From the NCBI GenBank assembly GCA_949752735.1, contig OX457036.1, forward strand, positions 82,156,505 through 82,220,504: a stretch of 64,000 nt of DNA. The letters are read 5' to 3'. The stretch comes from Lumbricus terrestris (taxonomy: Eukaryota; Annelida; Clitellata; Crassiclitellata; Lumbricidae). Shown here in pieces: positions 21,569 through 31,483 of this stretch. Both the position numbers and the translations under genes were made by a program. The notes under the pieces are model-generated. The model saw nothing but the letters and a program-made list of their open reading frames with translations, was not told the origin of the DNA and searched no databases. The stretch's first letter is position 1, and each line of letters opens with the position of its first letter.

Positions 21569-22254
21569 AATGGACTGATCAATTAGCCGATGAATTGCAC
21601 AAACCGGTAGTTAGACATTTTAGAAAAAGGAAGGTTTACGCCGGGGGTATAGATGAGATATGGGCTGCCGATTTGGTGGATATGCAGGCCTTTGCTAAAG
21701 ATAACGATAGGGTGAAATACCTGCTGACTGTAATAGATGTGTTTTCTAAATACGGGTGGATTGTACCATTGAAAGACAAGACTGGGAAATCAACAGCTGA
21801 CGGCTTCGTGAAGATACTCAAGGGTGGACGAAAGCCGATTAAGTTATGGGTTGATAAAGGGAAGGAATTTTATAATAAGGATGTAAAGAATTTGGTTGAG
21901 TTGTACTCTACTGAAAATGAGGAAAAATCTTGCGTTGTTGAGAGATGGAACCGAACGATGAAAGAAAAGATGTATAAATATTTTTCAGCTAACTCGACGA
22001 GAAGATATATCAACGTTTTGGATGAAATGGTGGGTAATTATAACAATACCAGGCACGTTTCGATTAAAATGACTCCCGCCAAGGCTAGTATGAAAGTGAA
22101 TGAAAAAACTGTATTTATGAATTTATACGGTAAAGAGATTTCGGAACCTATTGTACCAAAGTTTTCAATTGGTGATAAAGTTAGAATAACTAAAAAGAAG
22201 AATATTTTTGAGAAGGGATACACACCTAGATGGACTGAGGAGGTATTTACCTAG
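21541..22254 (+). pseudogene. Polinton DDE integrase, C-terminally truncated
   Basis: The frame is open upstream of the first TTG at 21595 back to at least 21541, overlapping the PLA2-like gene; no ATG is obvious, so the start is uncertain. The catalytic pattern is visible: Asp in WAADLVDM, Asp in LWVDKGKEFY and Glu in VVERWNRTMK. The second and third are separated by 28 residues, shorter than the retroviral D-35-E spacing but apparently normal for this group (from memory). The C-terminal GDKVRITKKK...GYTPRWTEEVF region begins but stops at 22252-22254, so the DNA-binding tail is incomplete. The enzyme inserts Polintons with 6-bp duplications, matching CCCCCT. Confidence 0.88.
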
Positions 22255-22318
22255 GGTAAATAACTTAACTGTTTCATACCCGAAACTTCAAAAGACGATG
22301 AAATTAACTTAACAAACT

Positions 22319-22337
22319 TGGATATATTACCGATATA
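22319..22337 (+). repeat. 19-bp direct repeat, copy 2
   Basis: Identical to 20378-20396. It lies 65 bp beyond the premature end of the integrase frame. It may be a shared gene-end or promoter motif, or the footprint of a rearrangement. Confidence 0.95.
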
Positions 22338-22385
22338 TTTTTAAATTTAATTTACAGATAATCTCCCGCGTTTATAGTTACAAAA

Positions 22386-22985
22386 TTATAATAACATGTC
22401 GATAAACGGAATGCCTCGAAACGGGGAATCGGGGCCTAGCAAAAGTCCTTTACCTATAGGCACAAATCCCGACCCTGTTTTCATGTACAACCCGGATGCC
22501 TTTATTGTGCCGCCTTTTTGCCAAGGGGACAGGAACAAACCAGACCCGGCTGCTCTTATCTTACACGTCTTATCACCGTCCTTAACATACACTACCCCAG
22601 ATCCGCAAATTTTATCGACAATCTTCGTAGCCCCGGCAGAACCTACACCGCTCATAGCTCCCATCGCTAAACTAGGTAGCAATTTAGATAGAATGAATTT
22701 ACCCGCCGTTGCAATAAACGGAAGTATAGCGCCTATGAATCCTCATTCGACTTTTCTATTGTTCTCCAATTGCGTTTTACTCATTTTAATGATCACGCCA
22801 GTTCCTTTTTGACACGCCTTTGTCATTTTATTGATTTGTGCCTGCGTTAGAGCTAACACATGCTGCCCGTCCATATCATCATGCGACAGTTTGATACTCA
22901 CACCAGTTCCCGCTTGAAAAGATCTTTGAATTTTGTCTTTTTGCGCTTCTGAAATATTAACTTTTACACCTATGTAACGACTCAT
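22386..22985 (-). pseudogene. pX-like Polinton virion protein, nonsense interrupted
   Basis: The gene starts at ATG 22985 with MSRYIGVKVNISEAQKDKIQ, followed by VSIKLSHDDMDGQHVLALT, both typical of a Polinton core-protein family compared with adenovirus pX/pVI. After 80 codons an in-frame TGA (22743-22745) interrupts it. The same frame stays open beyond it to 22386 with a small hydrophobic stretch and repeats around GSGLFLSPWQ and GKGLLLGPDS. A point nonsense mutation is the simplest explanation; the full frame would be about 199 codons. Confidence 0.8.
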
Positions 22986-23010
22986 TTTAATATAAATTAC
23001 AAAAAAACTT

Positions 23011-23903
23011 TCAAACTTCTCTGATATGAAAACGAATCGTCAAGTCTTCTCCTCTAAGGTTTAGCTTTTTCCCATCTTGATCTGTGAGCGTCGTTATCAT
23101 CGTTGAAATTGAAGATAGCGTAATGGGTAGATAAGTTAGAATCGGCGGCACTTCGATAATTTTGTACCCCGGCCCTACGTCTGGGAAAAAACAATGTATC
23201 ACGTTTTTCTTCGTTCCGTTTACGTATGAACCCCGATAATATCGTTAGTCACTAGTATACTGTTAATACTCATTATTTTTACCATGTTCTTCGATTCATT
23301 ATTACCAGACCGATAGCGTAATCCTTCAAAACCTAGAACTGATCTGATCGAATTCTTAGGTTCAAAGGAAACCCGATAGCCCTCTGCTATACTTACCACA
23401 GACTTCTGCGTATTGGTGTTTGCTCCTAAGCTGATATAGTACTTTCCATTTACCGCGTCGTAATGCCCTTTATCCTTCATGGTTTCCTGTATATGTGCGT
23501 TGATACCAGTTATTTCATAGCATCCTTCAGGGACTTCTATGTCAATCCACTCGTTCTCGTTGTCTTCAGTTGGCGAATATCTGAAGTTGTTGTTTGTCTT
23601 GTCGATATTTGGAAAGGAATAGTACGTATAGAGATCTAAAAGAGCCATTTCGTAGTTTTTATTTGTGTCTAGTTCAAGTGGCGGATTAAAATTTGTTATG
23701 ATTCGTGTGTCGTTCGCGCTTACCGTAATGTCTGTTTGACTACCTCGAGATAGCTGTTGGGTCAGACGTTGACTCAAACATTCAGGCCCACGAGTTTTCA
23801 GCTGCGTACTTACGACCCTAAATTCTACCAAATCGATGGAAAATATAGGTAGTTTGTATTGACTAGTAAAAATATTATCGCGTAATAAAATGCCTGTTAA
23901 CAT
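23011..23903 (-). pseudogene. Penton-like minor capsid gene, frameshifted
   Basis: Two adjacent minus ORFs (23220-23903 and 23011-23202) are halves of one family-typical protein. The first has LELDTNKNYEMALLDLYTYY and PEGCYEITGINAHIQETM; the second has FFPDVGPGYKI and LTDQDGKKLNLRGEDLTIRF. The frames differ by one around a GGGG run near 23230, so a single-base indel broke it. This is the single-jelly-roll penton (minor capsid) candidate of Polintons and adintoviruses. The first roughly 35 codons cross a remnant of another C1q-like gene end (23796-23827), so the annotated 5' end is probably not original. Confidence 0.78.
23796..23827 (+). pseudogene. Remnant C-terminus of a second C1q-like gene
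   Basis: Plus-strand TTTTCAGCTGCGTACTTACG and the following bases match 24489-24521, the end of the intact C1q-like gene, with only a few substitutions, including the stop codon. A second C1q-like gene, or an ancestral copy, therefore once ended here. Only about ten codons remain. Confidence 0.75.
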
Positions 23904-24516
23904 TTTTGGACAAATGGACGGCGGATCGGCACCACGGGTAGAAGCGGGTGGTGTCTCATATCCTCAAGTCAACAATACTTTTCTAAGACGAGATGGAGCG
24001 AATGCAGCTGTGGAAAATATCGACTTGGGTACAAAAAAGCTGATTAATGTGGCAGATCCTTCCGATCTTCAAGACGCTGCTACAAAGAATTACATGCATT
24101 CGACTGCATTTGGTCCAACGTTTAGTGCTTACAATTCCAATCCCAAATTTCAGGGGATTCCTGGCATAATTCACACAAAAGTATTATTTAATACAACAAG
24201 ATGCGATACTGATTCTTGCTTCATCACCAGTTCGAGCCGTTTCTTCCCCCAGAAAGCTGGATATTACACCGTTTCCGTTTTTGTGGAATTTCAGGACGAT
24301 AAAACAAGAAATTACGGTAACGTTTACCTATACAAAAATGGAACATTGTACATGCAGATTGCTGGTGGGGGAGGCGTTGTTGGATTGTATATTAACGCAA
24401 CGGGTAATACCGTAGTTTACTTAACAAATACCGACTACCTCGAGATATTTGCTGAAGCGAACGCCCCTGTAGTCATATTAGGTAGGGACTTTTCAGCCGC
24501 ATACTTACGGCCCTAA
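23890..24516 (+). CDS. C1q/TNF-like fibre-type Polinton protein
   Basis: 208 residues, intact from ATG 23890. The N-terminus VNNTFLRRDGANAAVENIDL through PSDLQDAATKNYM resembles tail-fibre/collar linker sequence in phage and Polinton proteins. The C-terminal 130 residues (KVLFNTTRCD, FFPQKAGYYTVSVFVEF, NVYLYKNGTLY, LEIFAEA) have the alternating beta pattern of a C1q/TNF jelly roll. In Polintons such proteins are candidates for trimeric receptor-binding fibres (inference). It starts 14 bp inside the opposing penton-like ORF, supporting the view that the latter's 5' end is an artefact. Confidence 0.78.
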   Translation: MPVNIFGQMDGGSAPRVEAGGVSYPQVNNTFLRRDGANAAVENIDLGTKKLINVADPSDLQDAATKNYMHSTAFGPTFSAYNSNPKFQGIPGIIHTKVLFNTTRCDTDSCFITSSSRFFPQKAGYYTVSVFVEFQDDKTRNYGNVYLYKNGTLYMQIAGGGGVVGLYINATGNTVVYLTNTDYLEIFAEANAPVVILGRDFSAAYLRP

Positions 24517-24551
24517 ATTCGAAACCACATTTAGTTTTGAATTTACGTAAT

Positions 24552-24791
24552 TTAGCGCCCTACGTTTATTTTATTACCATCCGATTGAAACTTGAGAAAC
24601 TTGTCACAAATCACCACCGCGTACGCTTTCGTATTAACTGGCGGCGCCACACTAAAAGTACCTCTGATCTGGATATCGACTACCGAGGCCTTCAGACGCT
24701 GGGGCTGCTTGCTTACATTAAACACTATAATCGGGTACAGCTCTTTGAAGTCTACCGGTGTGATATTGCTATGCGTTAACTGTTCGTCCAT
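24552..24791 (-). pseudogene. C-terminal remnant of a Polinton structural protein
   Basis: 79 codons reading FKELYPIIVFNVSKQPQRLK, ...SVVDIQIRGTFSVAPP, ...AYAVVICDKFLKFQSDGNKI, then stop at 24552. The pattern recalls the C-terminal strand region of a Polinton capsid protein, possibly the double-jelly-roll major capsid protein, but I cannot confirm which. Upstream lies only the terminal repeat, so the N-terminal bulk of the gene has been deleted. Confidence 0.4.
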
Positions 24792-24821
24792 TCCGTAGAA
24801 TTTTTCGCCAACGTATTTTTT

Positions 24822-24929
24822 GAACCATGGTTATAGGTTGACATATTTTTTGAACCATGGTTATGGGTCGACATATTTTTTGAACCATGGTTATGGGTCA
24901 ATGCTTAGAATAGTCTTTATCTATCTACT
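24822..24929 (-). repeat. Right Polinton terminal inverted repeat
   Basis: Three inverted 30-bp units (TTTTTTGAACCATGGTTATG core), then GGGTCAATGCTTAGAATAG and the terminal CTATCTACT. It matches the left end except for array length and a small difference next to the first unit. Confidence 0.93.
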
Positions 24930-24935
24930 CCCCCT

Positions 24936-25351
24936 ATATATACTGAATAATACCAAACCAAATATCTTACACATGCTACGATTAACCCCATCCCAGGATC
25001 TCACCTCCTGCTATCTTACCACTTGTCTTTCGCTCAAAATGAAAACACTGAACATTTTATTTTCATAAATCCTAAATCCTAGTATTATCCTACCGATCCC
25101 TCCTACATTCCTCTCGTCTGCCTCGTCGATTCAATCGTAAACACCATCCATCTTCGCCGTCTGATTGTCTGTCTGTCTGCCTGGCCTCTTAGATTTTGAC
25201 TTGTAACTGCAGAATTTAACCCCTCAAGCCTATCGATTACATTTTGCCTGTGAAGAAACTGTTCCCCATGACTTCGCTCTTTGGGTGTAAGAGCCAATGG
25301 ACCTGCTCTCGGGCAGAGAACTCGTCGTCGTCGTCGTCGTCGTCGTCATCG

Positions 25352-25396
<45 letters not shown>

Positions 25397-25862
25397 ACAT
25401 CAACAACATCATCATCATCATCAGCATCATTATATGCGACTATCCATCCTTTAGACTTTTCCCTAAATATTTTAGCAGCATCATCAGCAGCATAGTATCA
25501 GCATCCAGCATGATTCAGCAGCATCCTCTTCCATTTTATTTGCAGTTGTGCGTGTATAATGTGTGGCACTGTGTGCATGTAAGCCTGGACCATCAGCATC
25601 CAAAGAGTGTAATTTCCAACCCATGTTTCTGTAAGGAGTAAGTCCTTCCCGCCCATGTACATTGCACATTGCTTCCATGCAACCATCGATTGCCGCCCTA
25701 ACCATCTATATGGTATCTAACCGCTATGTGGTGCAGCTGAAGCAGCCGTTAGACTTCATCAAGTCTTCGTGGAGTTTATGGAGCTTTTTAAATTGTCTGG
25801 CAATTTGTCTTCAACATAGAGTCAGGTTACGTGCATAATGATTCGCGAGAGAACGATGCCGA
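24936..25862. other. No supported gene; SINE-like tail and triplet repeats
   Basis: AT-rich flank, a short CTGT tract at about 25167-25182, then the sequence CCTGCTCTCGGGCAGAGAAC (25302-25321) leading into triplet repeats. It resembles the SINE 3' end at 40290-40316. Confidence 0.5.
25322..25417 (+). repeat. (TCG)n(TCA)n triplet tract
   Basis: TCG triplets change to TCA/ATC triplets. It is preceded by CTCGGGCAGAGAAC, the same tail context as the (CAT)67 tract at 40318. Poly-Ser, poly-Ile and poly-Met frames are artefacts. Confidence 0.9.
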
Positions 25863-25935
25863 ATGCTGTTTCTCTCACACACATTTTTTATGCATTTCCG
25901 CAATCTTCGCAGAATCCGCCCGATGTTTACCGGTA
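25863..25935 (+). mobile_element. Tiny LINE reverse-transcriptase relic
   Basis: The frame reads LSHTFFMHFRNLRRIRPMF, closely like SRSCFMHIRDLRRISPML in the LINE fragment at 60829-61077. Too short to classify further. Confidence 0.4.
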
Positions 25936-26279
25936 TACATAGCCTACGCCTGAATGTGTATATGGATCAAGATGTTGGCGTATTTGTGCCTCTATTTATA
26001 TTCACGCGCAACTGCACAGAATTCCTTTCTCTCTCTTCCTTCCTTCCTTCGAAGCATCATTCACGCTACCGTCCGCCTATTGGTAATGGGTATAGACTGT
26101 TGTGAGTGTTGTCCATTTTGCATACGAAACCTAGACTACTTAAAAGCTTTTAGTGCGGGCTAGTGCGATTCACACAGAGGAGTGGGACTAGAATGGCACT
26201 CAATCAAGCAGGTGTGGACTGTGTTGCCGGTGATTGATCTCAACCGGTGACTTCACGGAAGCGTGAGCAGAATAATTGA

Positions 26280-26354
26280 CATGTGAAAGAACGCGTACAT
26301 TTAACATGTGAAAGAACGCGTACATTAACATGTGAAAGAACGCGTACATTAACA
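26280..26354. repeat. 25-26 bp tandem repeat, three copies
   Basis: Unit ACATGTGAAAGAACGCGTAC plus ATTA(A), three copies. Confidence 0.9.
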
Positions 26355-26359
26355 TGATC

Positions 26360-27557
26360 ATCTCTGTGTGATATTCATAACATTAGGCACACGTGGCACA
26401 GTCGTATTGGAGGAAGATGAATCCATAGTTTATCGACAGCTTATGACAACAGAAGCCGAATTTGTTGGGCATGTTGCAGCTCGAACACAGTTGTATTGTA
26501 TTGTATTGTATCTATGCATTTATATAGCGCTCCTCGCAACAATGCTGCGGACGTGCATGCAGATCGTCGGAACATAATAATATTACAATTGCAAATTTCT
26601 AGCACATCTCCTGCCACAGAAAGTAATTGCAAACGTCATTCATCGAAGAATTGGAGGAAGACATCTGAAAATGTCCCATCATCTATAACGACCAATGAAA
26701 AACGTCAGACCTCTAAAAACAAAGAGACAAAATACAATGGGCAATTTCTATTCTTGTATTATAATAGTCGCGTGCGACCATCGAGTTTCTGTTTGGCGAC
26801 CATTTAACTGGCGGCTGCTGTTATTATTATTATATTTGTTTAATGGTAACAAAAACTGATAGACACACCGCTATCAGGCACAAAAAACCGTTTATCAAAT
26901 ACAATACCTATAGAATGTCTTTAGCCTTGACTGGTTGGATTTGTCTTTGGATGAGATCAGTGATCACAATTTAAATGACGTAAATTACAAGAATAATAAT
27001 TCTATGCTTATATAAGCTTAACTATAGGCTAATGAGATTAGACTTTTTCAGTATTAATGAGCATAATCAGCATATAGTGCCTTTCTATGCAAAACCCGGG
27101 AGATGTAATCATATTGCAAAACTGGACAACCGACGAGATTATATTCATATGTTGTACAATAGCCTAATTGGCTTCCAGTTGCGCAAGCATCATGCGACTA
27201 AGGGTTAGCCTACTTAAAAAACCACGCAATTCTCGCAACACATAATCTGCCAGTATGCGACCAACTTTCCCACTTACAAACTGTTCAGCGATGTTCTCTG
27301 CAGAAAAGTCAATAAGCGCTTAGACCATCAACCGGAAGTAGGAAGACAAAAGGGTGAAGCAGACGATCTTGTTTGCAATATCAGATCAATAGAGTGGACT
27401 GACGTCATGACAGACGCTCCATTCCGACTAAAACAACCCGACGACACAATAATTATGACCACTTTTCATATAATTTTCACTCATGTTTTGACCCTACAAA
27501 TAATGTCGGCTGACCTGACGCCAGATGGCGTTGTCCGCTGTAAGCATTAATTGCCAT
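26360..27557. other. No supported gene
   Basis: Contains a TTGTA run at about 26489-26511 followed by TTTATATAGCGCTCCTCG, which looks like a LINE 3' end. Otherwise AT-rich with no recognised frame. Confidence 0.45.
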
Positions 27558-27565
27558 GGGCTAAG

Positions 27566-27951
27566 CAGGGATGCCACTCATAGCTTTTCCCACCTAGATC
27601 TAGGCCTAGGTTTTTCGGTCTTGTCTAGGTTTCTAGTTTTTTTTCAGGATCTAGCCTTGTTCTCACGGTGGTTTCTCGACTTTTTCCACATAGAAATAGA
27701 CTTTTTAGGTGAAAATGCACAAAAGACGTGAAAAAGTCGAAAATGTTGGGAATACGGACCACAAAGATCAGACTTTTTCAGGAAAAGGAGCAAATTTTGG
27801 TCGGATGACTTTAAAAATGTCCTCAGAAATTTAAAATTCAAGTGCAAAAAAATTGAAAAATCCTTGCATTTTCTCAGAAATTCTCAATCTAACCTTTTCT
27901 AGCCTTTCTTCGGCTGGATCTGACCTTTTAAAATTCAGAGTGGCATCCCTG
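27566..27951. mobile_element. Short non-autonomous hAT element, TSD GGG(C/T)TAAG
   Basis: Terminal inverted repeats are CAGGGATGCCACTC at 27566 and GAGTGGCATCCCTG ending 27951, a perfect 14-bp match. The TSDs GGGCTAAG (27558-27565) and GGGTTAAG (27952-27959) differ at one position. At 386 bp it is non-autonomous; the interior is rich in TTTTTC/CTAGRTCT text. The CAGGGAT start resembles the larger hAT at 11407. Confidence 0.9.
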
Positions 27952-27959
27952 GGGTTAAG

Positions 27960-28955
27960 CATTTTATCAATTTCATCGTCATCGTCACAGCATCAAATTG
28001 ATATTAATTTTCAGATCTTGCGGTGGAAATTCTGTCATTCCTGAAATGGTAGTTTGATATGGCTTAGCCTTTAGGCCTATAACTGAAATTGTTGAAGTAG
28101 CCTACATGCAGTTGTCTAGTTTCCTTGAATAGTCGCTATATAAAATTAGTGTCGTTAACTCGCATATTACTTCTAAGTTGTCTGTTTCAGAAACCATAAT
28201 CGGACGTAAGGACAAGTCCTGATTCTGCTGGTATACGTCATAACATTATAAGAGAATTAATGACAATAGAGAACGAGCACAGACGTAGACCATGCACGGC
28301 TGCATGAGTCACTTGCACTTAAAACAATCAAGGGCCAAAGTAGCATATAATGTGTTAATGGTGTTACAGATGATAAACGTGGAGATATATGGCCTGCATA
28401 AATAGTTTTCCACACATGAAGCCCAATAGAATGGCAATCTCTCTTTTGAGTGAGAGAAGAAAATGAAGCATTTCTGTTATTGTTATGAAAATGAATCATG
28501 GACGCCCTCACGTAGGGGAAAGAGGGGCACTTGTCCCTCCCTGGAAGATTGACTCTTATTGTTTACTTTAACTACTACTTTTTGGATTTTTACAAATATC
28601 TTCGCACTAAAGCATTAATGATGTCAATGACAAATAAAATGAATTATAGAAGTTTACAAATAGAAACCACTATGCAATGAACCGATGCTTTTTCATTTCT
28701 GCTTTGCATATTTCAAGCTCTTGCTAAAAAATGCAACCACGGCTATTATTTTGACCCCCCCACGAAACTTTCTGCGGGCGCCAATGAAATGAATAAAAGA
28801 GATTAAGTAGAATGAAGAAGATAATGAAAAGATGTTTATAGGTAAACCAATTCGTTAAGCATGAGACCTAACCCTGGTTGTGAAATATTAACGGCAACAG
28901 TTGGTAGCATATACTGTATAGGCTAAGTGTATTCTCGTCCTATTTTAGACCTAAC
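27960..28955. other. No supported gene
   Basis: Nothing coding is convincing. A run of C's at 28753-28760 and TAGGCCTA motifs are the only notable features. Confidence 0.4.
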
Positions 28956-29147
28956 TTGAACACTAAAGGCATTAGAAATAATAGAGCCTACATAAGTGTC
29001 TTTGCAAAAACGAGCACTAGAAAGTTTTCTGTTAAGTATCAGGGTCCTCTTTTATGGAATAACATACCGGAAAGTATTCGTGCATCCAGGAGTCTCGCTC
29101 AGTTTAAAATTCAAATCCGTGCATACACATTAAACAATGTAAAATGA
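28956..29147 (+). mobile_element. LINE reverse-transcriptase C-terminal end
   Basis: About 63 codons ending KYQGPLLWNNIPESIRASRS, SLAQFKIQIRAYTLNN, stop. The YQGPxLWNxIPxxIR signature is the extreme C-terminus of CR1/L2/jockey-like non-LTR retrotransposon ORF2. It is followed by a 3' UTR that is interrupted by the hAT at 29300-30743 and resumes at 30752, ending in an ATTGA-type repeat near 30953-30973. Confidence 0.8.
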
Positions 29148-29299
29148 ACTCCTTTATTTAACTTATGCTCATGTTTATTTATCATTATGTTTTTGATATA
29201 TGTTTTGAGGGAAAGTATCCCGTTGCTACTGTTCACTTGCTTTCAAAGCACCGCCATTAATTAATATTGCATCTGCTTTTTATTTTCTATTGTTACCAC

Positions 29300-30743
29300 C
29301 AGGCCCGGCCTTAGGCATAGGCAAAGTAGGCAGTTGCCTAGGGCGCCGCAGAGTTTGGGGGGCGCCGGTGCACCGGCGATTTTTTACACTATATTCTTTT
29401 AAACTGAAAACTTTGGAAAGAATTTAAGATAATTATTGATTTCATTGTACCAATTCAGGCAGGTCTAATTCAATTTCAACGACTGCACAAATTTTATATC
29501 GACTAATAAAATTCGATTTAACGGCATGCTTTACTCTGTGCTTTGAAGTCTATGTCTATAATAGACCGACATAGTGACAATTTTCGACTGAATACGCCAA
29601 CAACTGAAGAATTGTTGTGTTATTTATAGTTGTTGTGTCTGGTGTGAATCTTTTGATCCTAAAAATTAAATGATATCAAACACTATGATTCCATGAAGCG
29701 TCAAAAGTTATCAGGTGCCCAAAATCGTAAGAAAAACAGAAGACATAAGTTAGAATAAAAAGACAATACGGGTCGGTTTCCAATTATTTAAACAAAACTC
29801 AGACAACTTTATCTGGCAATGTTAGCGCCCAGTTGTCAGCTATAGTAATTCAGACTACACGACTCTCAATTTCTATAGTGATGAATGATGACCAGAGGAT
29901 CAAATAACCCCAGGCACAGGCAAAGCAGGTGACACGAAACGGAGTATCCCCCCTGAAAGCTATCCGGGGGGATGAATTAATCTATCCCTCCGGATGGAAT
30001 TAACCGGTCTAGGCTATCCGGGGGATGAACCATTCTATCCCCTTTTTTGAAAAATGCGCATAATAAAAATATTTATGCTGTAATCAAAATTTAAAGCGAC
30101 TCTAATTGTTTTAAGTGTCCTAAGCAATGCTCAGATAAAGGTAACTTGAATTTATTTAGTGACTCTGAGTGTTCTTAGGTGTTTTAAATGTTTTAAGTGC
30201 TCTAAAAACAGGGCAAAACAAATTATCTAGTAAGAATAAACATACCTGTTAGTGTCATTGTTCAAAACAAAGCAGATTACAATAAATTTGCAAAAATAGA
30301 TACACGCGGAAGCGGGTTTTCCGACTTTTTTAATTTGGGGGGATACAATTAATACGGGCGATACTCTATTTCGTGACACAGGCAGTTGCCTGTGGCGCCA
30401 AATTCTAGTGGGGGACTCATTTGCACACAAATGTATGTTAATAGCCTTTTTCGCTTTTAGCCATTGTGCACGAAATTTAATTTTTATCCAGCCTTCAATG
30501 TACTAATAACAAAATTATAAATTACTCAGCTGAGTGTAAAGGCTCTGGAAGGTTCATCTTTGGATTCTGAGCTGAGCTGAACAATTGCGTTTGATTGGGG
30601 ATTTGAGGGCGCGAAATGTATGCTTTGCCTGAGGTGCCCAATGCATGCTCTGCCTATATATGGCGCCAAAATCGGCCAAATGCATGCTGGGGCGCCAAAT
30701 GCATGCTTTGCCTAGGGCGCCATTTTGGCTAAGACCGGCCCTG
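29300..30743. mobile_element. Non-autonomous hAT element, TSD GTTACCAC
   Basis: Starts CAGGCCCGGCCTTAGGC and ends AAGACCGGCCCTG. GTTACCAC is duplicated exactly at 29292-29299 and 30744-30751. Subterminal text TTGCCTAGGGCGCC occurs near both ends. The 1444-bp interior has no transposase ORF. It sits inside a LINE 3' UTR, so it is younger than that LINE copy. Confidence 0.93.
29931..30377. mobile_element. Possible nested inverted-repeat insertion
   Basis: GACACGAAACGGAGTATC at 29931 and the imperfect reverse complement GATACTCTATTTCGTGAC ending 30375 face each other within the hAT. CCGGGGGGATGAAT-type palindromic text follows the left end. No clear TSD, so this may be part of the hAT itself. 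Confidence 0.4.
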
Positions 30744-30751
30744 GTTACCAC

Positions 30752-30975
30752 AATGATTTTTTTGGTAAATAGGCCCCACTAGCGGGATCATTCCCTTCGG
30801 GTAGCCTATTGGTTCTGTCACACTCAGTATTGGTTGCTCACCTGTCCATATCATCGCAAATGTTAACTCGCAATCAATCACTGTGCGTAGGCCTACTATC
30901 CTGTAAGTAAAATTGTCTGCTTGTCTTTGTTTTTTGGTGGATCAATAAACCAATTCAATTGAATTGAATTGAATA
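30752..30975 (+). mobile_element. LINE 3' UTR continuation ending in (ATTGA)n
   Basis: Resumes after the hAT TSD with AATGATTTTTTTGGTAAATA and ends AATAAACC followed by AATTCAATTGAATTGAATTG. Short terminal repeats in place of poly(A) fit CR1/L2-type tails. Together with 28956-29291 it reconstitutes one LINE 3' end split by the hAT insertion. Confidence 0.65.
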
Positions 30976-31437
30976 AATAGGTTGAAGACAATCCCGAGGC
31001 TGTTATTTATCATTGTGTTGTGAGTATTATGTAGCTTTTATCATATGTGCATATAATTGAAAATACATGCATACATCAGACACCTTAAGCCTCAATGCAG
31101 CGGCGTTTTGTATATAGCTGATTGGCAAAATGGAGATTTGGAAATGATCTGAAAATAGCATTTGCTTGGAGTATAGCACATAATTATGGCCTTATATTAG
31201 GCCTATATATAGATATAAAGTATAAACATAGGAGTATATATAGGCCTATATAAAGAGAGTGTGTAATGATTACAAATATACAAATACAGAGCTATTAAAA
31301 TAATCGGTAAAACATCGGCGCCAATGCATCCACATATAAGTCCATATATATAATATTTTATGCAGATGCCATATTATATGGACTCAATATCAGAGAGAGC
31401 GATAAATATGATTTATATAAATCTGATGTCAATAAAT

Positions 31438-31483
<46 letters not shown>

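Larger units (their letters stand above)
17186..24929. mobile_element. Internally deleted Polinton/Maverick (adintovirus-like), 6-bp TSD CCCCCT
   Basis: The element begins AGTAGATAGATAAAGACTAT at 17186 and ends with the reverse complement ATAGTCTTTATCTATCTACT at 24929. CCCCCT is duplicated exactly at 17180-17185 and 24930-24935. AG...CT termini with a 6-bp TSD and integrase-type insertion are Polinton hallmarks. Inside are packaging ATPase, DDE integrase, PLA2-like, pX-like, penton-like and C1q-like genes. Full-length relatives are usually about 15-20 kb; this copy is 7744 bp. The polymerase catalytic part, most of a capsid gene and the adenovirus-type protease are absent, and several genes end at apparent deletion junctions. 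Confidence 0.95.

Noticed and set aside
31439..31481. AT-rich tract as a replication origin or promoter
   Set aside because: It is a plain dinucleotide microsatellite; nothing else points to regulatory function.
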